64,000 nt of DNA from Sphaerolaimus hirsutus (taxonomy: Eukaryota; Nematoda; Chromadorea; Monhysterida; Sphaerolaimidae). Made by a program: the position numbers and the translations under genes. The notes under the pieces are model-generated. The model was not told the DNA's origin, did not search any database, and worked only from the letters and a program-made list of their open reading frames with translations. Positions within the stretch are counted from its first letter, which is position 1. Every line of letters starts with the position of its first letter. Location of the stretch: assembly GCA_964036195.1 (NCBI GenBank), contig OZ038451.1, positions 4,654,529-4,718,528 of the forward strand. The letters run 5' to 3'. Positions 51,136 through 63,300 of this stretch are shown here, in pieces.

Positions 51136-52027
51136 CATTACTCCCTTTTTACCGGACAATATGCTGGAATTTTGGCCACCGTAACTCATGTCACGATGTG
51201 TATCTCAATCACTTCAAATACATCGCTAATGGCATGGCAATGCGGCAATTTTTATTCACAAGTTCGATCATCGCAACGCTACGACAAATTTTGCTTTAAA
51301 ATGGCTGGAAAGATATGGATTTCGACAAAATGATTTTAATGAAGAAAAAATATGGTATTTTTAATTTTTTTAATTTTATACTGACTGATTTCGGTGCTTT
51401 TATTTCACGGTGATGCGCTCTACGCTTGTTCGCCCATTTTCTAAAATCTACCGTGAAAAATGAGACACCACGAAAATGTATTGGCTTCCATTTATAAGCT
51501 TTTTTGAGCTTTATGCACATTTAGAATGAGTGTGCGCCATTGCTTTCAACAAAATAAAAAGCGGCTTTTTCAAATCTAGCTAATGAGCATAGAGCATCGA
51601 GCCACTTTGCTGTTTTTATATACATTTATCTAAAAATGGCAGCCCACAATGCAAAAAATACTACTAGCTAAAGTAACGAAAAATAGCCAAAAACACCTCA
51701 TCGCCTATTTTCTCTTATTTTGAGCTACCTATATCAATGTATTTAAAAACCTATTTTAGTTATAAACGGTATTAAAAGTAACAAAAGTCACAGGACTTAA
51801 TTAGACTACGATAGATCAAACACGATCAAAGTTATGATCAATGAGCAATTTGTCCTACAAGCTTACAATTTGTCTAAATAATATGACTGCCAGGTAATGA
51901 TAGGCAACAAGTTGAAAAATCACGCACATACTCGCACAGGATAAAAGCATGAAGTATCACATGAACATGATTTCATTAGTGTGGTGATCATGCCTTATGT
52001 TTATCATAGCGTAGCCTACATTTAGAC
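51136..52027. other. AT-rich spacer
   Basis: No coding or repeat structure was recognised over 0.9 kb. Confidence 0.4.
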
Positions 52028-52245
52028 GCACTGTATTTCTTCTAATAGAAGGGCGGGTTTCCAATAGAAGGTACAGATACAGATAGTGCTGGAATTGTGC
52101 CAAATGCATAAAAAATTGAAAAATATCAGTGGTCGCTGCGATTTAGTTGCTTTGGTCCATTGATCTGGTGCTGTTTTAACATAAGATGTTGAATGAACTC
52201 TACGAATCGTCATCCTTTAAAATGTCTGTGACATTCTATTAGAAG
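52028..52245. mobile_element. Foldback element CTGTATTTCTTCTAATAGAA
   Basis: CACTGTATTTCTTCTAATAG and the inverse CTATTAGAAGAAATACGGTA. The terminal word TACNGTATTT is shared with the CCGTATTT family but the next ten bases and the interior are different. It is a distinct subfamily. Confidence 0.75.
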
Positions 52246-52452
52246 AAATACGGTACCTAGAATTGATACCACCCCTCGAAATATCCCATTCCCCAGATTT
52301 CATTAGGACGGAAGGCGTGCCCGACAAATGTAAATTAACCTATATAATGATCGATTTCGACACATATTTATGTTTCGACACATAATTATTTAATTGGTTG
52401 GCTCGATCGATAAAATTGAAAAGCGATGCATCTACCCTAAATGTTTTCCACA

Positions 52453-52660
52453 TTATTGCGACATCGACTTTTGTAAAAACGCGTTTAAAGTCGCTAAATT
52501 CGGCCATTTGCCGCGTAATTGCGACTTTGAATACTCTTGTACTAAGTACAAATTACCATTTCGCAATGATTTGAAAATCCTTTCGACAAATCGTTTTTCA
52601 TCAATCGTGCCATCAAATTCGTTTTGAAGTCGATCATCATATTGATTTATTTGCAATTGT
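52453..52660 (-). pseudogene. Coding-like fragment, unidentified
   Basis: A minus-strand frame with good protein character (DGTIDEKRFVERIFKSL, NGNLYLVQEYSK and onward, ending LQKSMSQ then TAA). Upstream, in reading order, it runs into a GTCGGGCGTG simple repeat, so the start is lost. It could be the remnant of a gene or transposon frame. The plus strand is also open here, which weakens the case. The product is not recognised. Confidence 0.25.
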
Positions 52661-52762
52661 CGGGCGTGCCGGGCGTGTCGGGCGCGTCGGGCACGCACGC
52701 ATGCCTCCCATATTAAACCAGGTGCTCGCTCTAAGCGAAGTAGTCGCTAAAACACTAAACAA

Positions 52763-53001
52763 TGACACTAGCTGACAATGACAGCAAATGTCAACTGGTT
52801 TCCCATACAAATTAGAAGATGACAAGTAAATAACAGTACATTGCACATAAATACCGCAATACTTTTTTCAACACCACGTCAACTTGGAACATGATTCAAT
52901 ACCTTCACATTTCAACGTCATTCATCGTCTCGTCAGCAAACTTTGAATTGGGATCGGGACCAGTCGACATTTGGTGTCTTTGTCAACTAGTGTGTAGGGC
53001 T
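52763..53001. mobile_element. ACTAGTTGACA-family foldback element
   Basis: GACACTAGCTGACAATGACA and AATGTCAACTGGTTTCCCAT on the left, GGGATCGGGACCAGTCGACA and GTCAACTAGTGTGTAGGGC on the right. Confidence 0.8.
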
Positions 53002-53033
53002 ATTCTTTTATCAACTATTGCACATGAAGGGTG

Positions 53034-53055
53034 TGCTTCTAAAAGTACCGATCTA
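53034..53055. repeat. Single inverted satellite-like unit outside the array
   Basis: CTTCTAAAAGTACCGATCTA is the reverse complement of TAGATCGGTACTTTTAGAAG, the core of the 48-bp satellite, about 200 bp before the array and in opposite orientation. Confidence 0.6.
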
Positions 53056-53252
53056 CGAAAAATCGATTTTGAGATAATCGCGATTGAATGTTTGGAGTAT
53101 GCAATACCCATACATGGGTATTGGGTATAGGAATTTTGGGTATGGGTATTTAGGGTATATTGTTGGGTATCCACATGCATGGGTATAATTGTTGATTATA
53201 CCCACAACACTAGCTATATAAAATTTTGTGACAGTGATACCCTTAATTTACT

Positions 53253-53431
53253 GTAGATCGGTACTTTTATAGGCACAATTGGGAAACTTTCATGCAGATC
53301 AGTACTTTTAAAAGCACAAATTGTACATCGGTACTTTATCAAAGCACAAATTGTTGTGTTTCATGTACATCGGTACTTTTAAAAGCACATTTTTTAAAAA
53401 CACATTTTTAAGGCAGATCGGAACTTTTTGA
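53253..53431. repeat. Degenerate left edge of the 48-bp satellite
   Basis: At least four units recognisable by GATCGGTACTTTTAAAAGCA-type cores. They have variable spacing and large indels, in contrast to the homogeneous array that follows. Confidence 0.75.
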
Positions 53432-53763
53432 AGTACAAGAAGTAGATCGGTACTTCTGGAAGCACAATCTTGAATAGTGACTTTAGAATGCAGATCAGTA
53501 CTTCTGGAAGCACAATCTTGAATAGTGACTTTAGAATGCAGATCGGTACTTCTGAAAGCACAATTTTGAATAGTGACTTTAGAATGCAGATCGGTACTTC
53601 TGAAAGCACAATTTTGAATAGTGACTTTAGAATGCAGATCGGTACTTCTGGAAGCACAATTTTGAATAGTGACTTTAGAATGCAGATCGGTACTTCTGGA
53701 AGCACAATCTTGAATAGTGACTTTAGATTGCAGATCGGTACTTCTGAAAGCACAATCTTGAAT
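53432..53763. repeat. 48-bp tandem satellite, left block
   Basis: About seven units with AGTGACTTTAGAATGCAGAT, CGGTACTTCTGAAAGCACAA and TTTTGAAT in succession. The block is cut by the hAT-like element at 53764. Register across that insertion is exact once the 621-bp element and 8-bp duplication are subtracted. Confidence 0.95.
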
Positions 53764-54384
53764 TAGGGTTCAAACGGGATTGACTTTTCGGGATCGGGAT
53801 CGGGATCGGGATTCACTTTTTGAGATTTCGGGATCGGGATCGGGATCGGGATTGGGGTTGCGGGATCGGGATCGGGATCGGGATTGGTTTTTTGAGATTT
53901 CGGGATCGGGATCGGGATCGGGATTGGCCGGGATTGGGGTCACGGGATCGGGATCGGGATTGGGATAGGCATTTTTCCGGGATCGGGATTGGGTTCTGGG
54001 GATAGAGATTTTGGCCATTTTTCTGGCATTCACAGTTGTTCATAAAGGTTTCAAAACACTGTTGGATGCCAGAAAAGTGGCATAAAATTGACGCTGGGGG
54101 TTTGCATCCAGTTTTTTGCCTGCAAAAACGTCATTATTTCACTTTTTATAATTTCCACTCATTTTTCCGGGATCGGGATCCCGGACTTGGGAGTTTCTCG
54201 GGATCGGGATCGGGATTTGAAAACTTTCGGGATCGGGATCGGGATCGGGATTGGTATTTTTGAGATTTCGGGATCGGGATCGGGATCGGGATTGGGGTTT
54301 CGGGATCGGGATCGGGATCGGGATTGGTAAATCCCGGACTTTCACGGGATCCGGGATCGGGATCGGGATCCCGTTTGAACCCTA
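53764..54384. mobile_element. hAT-like element TAGGGTTCAAACGGG inserted in the satellite
   Basis: 621 bp with ends TAGGGTTCAAACGGGATTG and CCCGTTTGAACCCTA, flanked by exact 8-bp direct repeats TCTTGAAT (53756-53763 and 54385-54392) that are satellite sequence. The interior has two GGGATC hexamer arrays around a 130-bp unique centre. No transposase is encoded. Confidence 0.95.
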
Positions 54385-57300
54385 TCTTGAATAGTGACTT
54401 TAGATTGCAGATTGGTACTTCTGAAAGCACAATCTTGAATAGTGACTTTAGAATGCAGATCGGTACTTCTGAAAGCACAATTTTGAATAGTGACTTTAGA
54501 ATGCAGATTGGTACTTCTGAAAGCACAATTTTGAATAGTGACTTTAGAATGCAGATCGGTACTTCTGGAAGCACAATTTTGAATAGTGACTTTAGAATGC
54601 AGATCGGTACTTCTGAAAGCACAATTTTGAATAGTGACTTTAGAATGCAGATCGGTACTTCTGAAAGCACAATTTTGAATAGTGACTTTAGAATGCAGAT
54701 CGGTACTTCTGGAAGCACAATTTTGAATAGTGACTTTAGAATGCAGATCGGTACTTCTGGAAGCACCATCTTAAATAGTGACTTTAGATTGCAGATCGGT
54801 ACTTCTGAAAGCACAATCTTGAATAGTGACTTTAGATTGCAGATTGGTACTTCTGAAAGCACAATCTTGAATAGTGACTTTAGAATGCAGATCAGTACTT
54901 CTGGAAGCACAATCTTGAATAGTGACTTTAGAATGCAGATCGGTACTTCTGAAAGCACAATTTTGAATAGTGACTTTAGAATGCAGATCGGTACTTCTGA
55001 AAGCACAATTTTGAATAGTGACTTTAGAATGCAGATCGGTACTTCTGGAAGCACAATTTTGAATAGTGACTTTAGAATGCAGATCGGTACTTCTGGAAGC
55101 ACAATCTTGAATAGTGACTTTAGATTGCAGATCGGTACTTCTGAAAGCACAATCTTGAATAGTGACTTTAGATTGCAGATCGGTACTTCTGAAAGCACAA
55201 TCTTGAATAGTGACTTTAGAATGCAGATCGGTACTTCTGAAAGCACAATTTTGAAAAGTGACTTTAGAATGCAGATCGGTACTTCTGAAAGCACAATTTT
55301 GAATAGTGACTTTAGAATGCAGATCGGTCATTCTGAAAGCACAATTTTGAATAGTGACTTTAGAATGCAGATCGGTACTTCTGGAAGCGCAATCTTGAAT
55401 AGTGACTTTAGAATGCAGATCGGTACTTCTGGAAGTGCAATTTTGAATAGTGACTTTAGAATGCAGATTGGTACTTCTGGAAGCACAATTTTGAATAGTG
55501 ACTTTAGAATGCAGATCGGTACTTCTGGAAGCACAATCTTGAATAGTGACTTTAGATTGCAGATCGGTACTTCTGAAAGCACAATCTTGAATAGTGACTT
55601 TAGATTGCAGATTGGTACTTCTGAAAGCACAATCTTGAATAGTGACTTTAGAATGCAGATCGGTACTTCTGAAAGCACAATTTTGAATAGTGACTTTAGA
55701 ATGCAGATTGGTACTTCTGAAAGCACAATTTTGAATAGTGACTTTAGAATGCAGATCGGTACTTCTGGAAGCACAATTTTGAATAGTGACTTTAGAATGC
55801 AGATCGGTACTTCTGAAAGCACAATTTTGAATAGTGACTTTAGAATGCAGATCGGTACTTCTGAAAGCACAATTTTGAATAGTGACTTTAGAATGCAGAT
55901 CGGTACTTCTGGAAGCACAATTTTGAATAGTGACTTTAGAATGCAGATCGGTACTTCTGGAAGCACCATCTTGAATAGTGACTTTAGATTGCAGATCGGT
56001 ACTTCTGAAAGCACAATCTTGAATAGTGACTTTAGATTGCAGATTGGTACTTCTGAAAGCACAATCTTGAATAGTGACTTTAGAATGCAGATCAGTACTT
56101 CTGGAAGCACAATCTTGAATAGTGACTTTAGAATGCAGATCGGTACTTCTGAAAGCACAATTTTGAATAGTGACTTTAGAATGCAGATCGGTACTTCTGA
56201 AAGCACAATTTTGAATAGTGACTTTAGAATGCAGATCGGTACTTCTGGAAGCACAATTTTGAATAGTGACTTTAGAATGCAGATTGGTACTTCTGGAAGC
56301 ACAATCTTGAATAGTGACTTTAGATTGCAGATCGGTACTTCTGAAAGCACAATCTTGAATAGTGACTTTAGATTGCAGATCGGTACTTCTGAAAGCACAA
56401 TCTTGAATAGTGACTATAGAATGCAGATCGGTACTTCTGAAAGCACAATTTTGAAAAGTGACTTTAGAATGCAGATCGGTACTTCTGAAAGCACAATTTT
56501 GAATAGTGACTTTAGAATGCAGATCGGTCATTCTGAAAGCACAATTTTGAATAGTGACTTTAGAATGCAGATCGGTACTTCTGGAAGCGCAATCTTGAAT
56601 AGTGACTTTAGAATGCAGATCGGTACTTCTGGAAGTACAATTTTGAATAGTGACTTTAGAATGCAGATCGGTACTTCTGGAAGCGCAATCTTGAATAGTG
56701 ACTTTAGAATGCAGATCGGTACTTCTGGAAGCACAATTTTGAATAGTGACTTTAGAATGCAGATCGGTACTTCTGAAAGCACAATTTTGAATAGTGACTT
56801 TAGAATGCAGATCGGTACTTCTGAAAGCACAATTTTGAATAGTGACTTTAGAATGCAGATCGGTACTTCTGAAAGCACAATTTTGAATAGTGACTTTAGA
56901 ATGCAGATCGGTACTTCTGAAAGCACAATTTTGAATAGTGACTTCAGAATGCAGATCGGTACTTCTGAAAGCACAATCTTGAATAGTGACTTTAGAATGC
57001 AGATCGGTACTTCTGAAAGCACAATTTTGAATAGTGACTTTAGAATGCAGATCGGTACTTCTGAAAGCACAATTTTGAATAGTGACTTTAGAATGCAGAT
57101 CGGTACTTCTGAAAGCACAATTTTGAATAGTGACTTTAGAATGCAGATCGGTACTTCTGAGAGCACAATTTTGAATAGTGACTTTAGAATGCAGATCGGT
57201 ACTTCTGGAAGCACAATTTTGAATAGTGACTTTAGAATGCAGATCGGTACTTCTGGAAGCACAATCTTGAATAGTGACTTTTGAATGCAGATCGGTACTT

Positions 57301-60300
57301 CTGAAAGCACAATCTTGAATAGTGACTTTAGATTGCAGATCGGTACTTCTGAAAGCACAATTTTGAATAGTGACTTTAGAATGCAGATTGGTACTTCTGA
57401 AAGCACAATTTTGAATAGTGACTTTAGAATGCAGATCGGTACTTCTGGAAGCACAATTTTGAATAGTGACTTTAGAATGCAGATCGGTACTTCTGAAAGC
57501 ACAATTTTGAATAGTGACTTTAGAATGCAGATTGGTACTTCTGAAAGCACAATTTTGAATAGTGACTTTAGAATGCAGATCGGTCATTCTGAAAGCACAA
57601 TTTTGAATAGTGACTTTAGAATGCAGATCGGTCATTCTGAAAGCACAATTTTGAATAGTGACTTTAGAATGCAGATCGGTACTTCTGAAAGCACAATTTT
57701 GAATAGTGACTTTAGAATGCAGATTGGTACTTCTGAAAGCACAATTTTGAATAGTGACTTTAGAATGCAGATCGGTACTTCTGGAAGCACAATTTTGAAT
57801 AGTGACTTTAGAATGCAGATCGGTACTTCTGAAAGCACAATTTTGAATAGTGACTTTAGAATGCAGATTGGTACTTCTGAAAGCACAATTTTGAATAGTG
57901 ACTTTAGAATGCAGATCGGTACTTCTGAAAGCACAATTTTGAATAGTGACTTGAGAATGCAGATCGGTCATTCTGAAAGCACAATTTTGAATAGTGACTT
58001 TAGAATGCAGATCGGTACTTCTGAAAGCACAATTTTGAATAGTGACTTTAGAATGCAGATCGGTACTTCTGGAAGCACAATTTTGAATAGTGACTTTAGA
58101 ATGCAGATCGGTACTTCTGGAAGCACAATCTTGAATAGTGACTTTAGAATGCAGATCGGTACTTCTGGAAGCACAATCTTGAATAGTGAATTTAGATTGC
58201 AGATCGGTACTTCTTGAAGCACAATCTTGAATAGTGACTTTTGATTGCAGATTGGTACTTCTTGAAGCACAATCTTGAATCGTGAATTTAGATTGCAGAT
58301 CGGTACTTCTTGAAGCACAATCTTGAATAGTGACTTTAGATTGCAGATCGGTACTTCTGAAAGCACAATTTTGAATAGTGACTTTAGAATGCAGATTGGT
58401 ACTTCTGAAAGCACAATTTTGAATAGTGACTTTAGAATGCAGATCGGTACTTCTGGAAGCACAATTTTGAATAGTGACTTTAGAATGCAGATCGGTACTT
58501 CTGAAAGCACAATTTTGAATAGTTACTTTAGAATGCAGATCGGTACTTTTGGAAGCACAATTTTGAATAGTGACTTTAGAATGCAGATCGGTACTTCTGG
58601 AAGCACAATCTTGAATAGTGACTTTAGAATGCAGATCGGTACTTCTGGAAGCACAATCTTGAATAGTGAATTTAGATTGCAGATCGGTACTTCTTGAAGC
58701 ACAATCTTGAATAGTGACTTTTGATTGCAGATTGGTACTTCTTGAAGCACAATCTTGAATCGTGAATTTAGATTGCAGATCGGTACTTCTTGAAGCACAA
58801 TCTTGAAAAGTGACTTTAGATTGCAGATCGGTACTTCTGAAAGCACAATTTTGAATAGTGACTTTAGAATGCAGATTGGTACTTCTGAAAGCACAATTTT
58901 GAATAGTGACTTTAGAATGCAGATCGGTACTTCTGGAAGCACAATTTTGAATAGTGACTTTAGAATGCAGATCGGTACTTCTGAAAGCACAATTTTGAAT
59001 AGTGACTTTAGAATGCAGATCGGTACTTCTGGAAGCACAATTTTGAATAGTGACTTTAGAATGCAGATCGGTACTTCTGGAAGCACAATCTTGAATAGTG
59101 ACTTTAGAATGCAGATCGGTACTTCTGGAAGCACAATCTTGAATAGTGAATTTAGATTGCAGATCGGTACTTCTTGAAGCACAATCTTGAATAGTGACTT
59201 TTGATTGCAGATTGGTACTTCTTGAAGCACAATCTTGAATCGTGAATTTAGATTGCAGATCGGTACTTCTGGAAGCACAATCTTGAATAGTGACTTTAGA
59301 ATGCAGATCAGTACTTCTGGAAGCACAATCTTGAATTGTGACTTTTGATTGCAGATCGGTACTTCTTGAAGCACAATCTTGAATAGTGACTTTAGATTGC
59401 AGATCGGTACTTCTTGAAGCACAATCTTGAATAGTGACTTTTGATTGCAGATCGGTACTTCTTGAAGCACAATCTTGAATAGTGACTTTAGAATGCAGAT
59501 CGGTACTTCTGGAAGCACAATCTTGAATAGTGAATTTAGATTGCAGATCGGTACTTCTTGAAGCACAATCTTGAATAGTGACTTTAGAATGCAGATCGGT
59601 ACTTCTGAAAGCATAATTTTGAATAGTGACTTTAGAATGCAGATCGGTCATTCTGAAAGCACAATTTTGAATAGTGACTTTAGAATGCAGATCGGTACTT
59701 CTGAAAGCACAATTTTGAATAGTGACTTTAGAATGCAGATCGGTACTTCTGGAAGCACAATTTTGAATAGTGACTTTAGAATGCAGATCGGTACTTCTGG
59801 AAGCACAATCTTGAATAGTGACTTTAGAATGCAGATCGGTACTTCTGGAAGCACAATCTTGAATAGTGAATTTAGATTGCAGATCGGTACTTCTTGAAGC
59901 ACAATCTTGAATAGTGACTTTTGATTGCAGATTGGTACTTCTTGAAGCACAATCTTGAATCGTGAATTTAGATTGCAGATCGGTACTTCTTGAAGCACAA
60001 TCTTGAATAGTGACTTTAGATTGCAGATCGGTACTTCTGAAAGCACAATTTTGAATAGTGACTTTAGAATGCAGATTGGTACTTCTGAAAGCACAATTTT
60101 GAATAGTGACTTTAGAATGCAGATCGGTACTTCTGGAAGCACAATTTTGAATAGTGACTTTAGAATGCAGATCGGTACTTCTGAAAGCACAATTTTGAAT
60201 AGTTACTTTAGAATGCAGATCGGTACTTTTGGAAGCACAATTTTGAATAGTGACTTTAGAATGCAGATCGGTACTTCTGGAAGCACAATCTTGAATAGTG

Positions 60301-63300
60301 ACTTTAGAATGCAGATCGGTACTTCTGGAAGCACAATCTTGAATAGTGAATTTAGATTGCAGATCGGTACTTCTTGAAGCACAATCTTGAATAGTGACTT
60401 TTGATTGCAGATTGGTACTTCTTGAAGCACAATCTTGAATCGTGAATTTAGATTGCAGATCGGTACTTCTTGAAGCACAATCTTGAAAAGTGACTTTAGA
60501 TTGCAGATCGGTACTTCTGAAAGCACAATTTTGAATAGTGACTTTAGAATGCAGATTGGTACTTCTGAAAGCACAATTTTGAATAGTGACTTTAGAATGC
60601 AGATCGGTACTTCTGGAAGCACAATTTTGAATAGTGACTTTAGAATGCAGATCGGTACTTCTGAAAGCACAATTTTGAATAGTGACTTTAGAATGCAGAT
60701 CGGTACTTCTGGAAGCACAATTTTGAATAGTGACTTTAGAATGCAGATCGGTACTTCTGGAAGCACAATCTTGAATAGTGACTTTAGAATGCAGATCGGT
60801 ACTTCTGGAAGCACAATCTTGAATAGTGAATTTAGATTGCAGATCGGTACTTCTTGAAGCACAATCTTGAATAGTGACTTTTGATTGCAGATTGGTACTT
60901 CTTGAAGCACAATCTTGAATCGTGAATTTAGATTGCAGATCGGTACTTCTGGAAGCACAATCTTGAATAGTGACTTTAGAATGCAGATCAGTACTTCTGG
61001 AAGCACAATCTTGAATTGTGACTTTTGATTGCAGATCGGTACTTCTTGAAGCACAATCTTGAATAGTGACTTTAGATTGCAGATCGGTACTTCTTGAAGC
61101 ACAATCTTGAATAGTGACTTTTGATTGCAGATCGGTACTTCTTGAAGCACAATCTTGAATAGTGACTTTAGATTGCAGATCGGTACTTCTGGAAGCACAA
61201 TCTTGAATAGTGACTTTAGAATGCAGATCAGTACTTCTGGAAGCACAATCTTGAATAGTGACTTTTGAATGCAGATCGGTACTTCTGGAAGCACAATCTT
61301 GAATAGTGAATTTAGATTGCAGATCGGTACTTCTTGAAGCACAATCTTGAATAGTGACTTTAGATTGCAGATCAGTACTTCTTGAAGCACAATCTTGAAT
61401 AGTGACTTTTGATTGCAGATCGTTACTTCTTGAAGCACAATCTTGAATAGTGACTTTAGATTGCAGATCGGTACTTCTGGAAGCACAATCTTGAATAGTG
61501 ACTTTAGAATGCAGATCAGTACTTCTGGAAGCACAATCTTGAATAGTGACTTTTGAATGCAGATTGGTACTTCTGAAAGCACAATTTTGAATAGTGACTT
61601 TAGATTGCAGATCGGTACTTCTGGAAGCACAATCTTGAATAGTGACTTTAGAATGCAGATCAGTACTTCTGGAAGCACAATCTTGAATAGTGACTTTTGA
61701 ATGCAGATCGGTACTTCTGGAAGCACAATCTTGAATAGTGAATTTAGATTGCAGATCGGTACTTCTTGAAGCACAATCTTGAATAGTGACTTTTGATTGC
61801 AGATTGGTACTTCTTGAAGCACAATCTTGAATCGTGAATTTAGATTGCAGATCGGTACTTCTGGAAGCACAATCTTGAATAGTGACTTTAGAATGCAGAT
61901 CAGTACTTCTGGAAGCACAATCTTGAATAGTGACTTTAGAATGCAGATCAGTACTTCTTGAAGCACAATCTTGAATAGTGACTTTAGATTGCAGATCGGT
62001 ACTTCTTGAAGCACAATCTTGAATAGTGACTTTTGATTGCAGATCGGTACTTCTTGAAGCACAATCTTGAATAGTGACTTTAGATTGCAGATCGGTACTT
62101 CTGGAAGCACAATCTTGAATAGTGACTTTAGAATGCAGATCAGTACTTCTGGAAGCACAATCTTGAATAGTGACTTTTGAATGCAGATCGGTACTTCTGG
62201 AAGCACAATCTTGAATAGTGAATTTAGATTGCAGATCGGTACTTCTTGAAGCACAATCTTGAATAGTGACTTTTGATTGCAGATCGGTACTTCTTGAAGC
62301 ACAATCTTGAATCGTGAATTTAGATTGCAGATCGGTACTTCTTGAAGCACAATCTTGAATAGTGACTTTTGATTGCAGATCGGTACTTCTGGAAGCACAA
62401 TCTTGAATAGTGACTTTTGATTGCAGATCGGTACTTCTTGAAGCACAATCTTGAATAGTGAATTTAGATTGCAGATCGGTACTTCTTGAAGCACAATCTT
62501 GAATCGTGAATTTAGATTGCAGATCGGTACTTCTTGAAGCACAATCTTGAATAGTGACTTTTGATTGCAGATCGGTACTTCTTGAAGCACAATCTTGAAT
62601 AGTGACTTTAGATTGCAGATCGGTACTTCTTGAAGCACAATCTTGAATAGTGACTTTTGATTGCAGATCGGTACTTCTTGAAGCACAATCTTGAATAGTG
62701 ACTTTAGATTGCAGATCGGTACTTCTGGAAGCACAATCTTGAATAGTGACTTTAGAATGCAGATCAGTACTTCTGGAAGCACAATCTTGAATAGTGACTT
62801 TTGAATGCAGATCGGTACTTCTGGAAGCACAATCTTGAATAGTGAATTTAGATTGCAGATCGGTACTTCTTGAAGCACAATCTTGAATAGTGACTTTTGA
62901 TTGCAGATCGGTACTTCTTGAAGCACAATCTTGAATCGTGAATTTAGATTGCAGATCGGTACTTCTTGAAGCACAATCTTGAATAGTGACTTTTGATTGC
63001 AGATCGGTACTTCTGGAAGCACAATCTTGAATAGTGACTTTTGATTGCAGATCGGTACTTCTTGAAGCACAATCTTGAATAGTGAATTTAGATTGCAGAT
63101 CGGTACTTCTTGAAGCACAATCTTGAATCGTGAATTTAGATTGCAGATCGGTACTTCTTGAAGCACAATCTTGAATAGTGACTTTTGATTGCAGATCGGT
63201 ACTTCTTGAAGCACAATCTTGAATAGTGACTTTTGATTGCAGATCGGTACTTCTTGAAGCACAATCTTGAATAGTGACTTTTGATTGCAGATCGGTACTT

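Noticed and set aside
54324-57284. A 986-codon plus-strand repeat-protein gene
   Set aside because: It is one of three frames left open by a stop-free 48-bp unit. Variants such as TTCTTGAAGC put stops in this frame further right, and there is no sign of selection against them.
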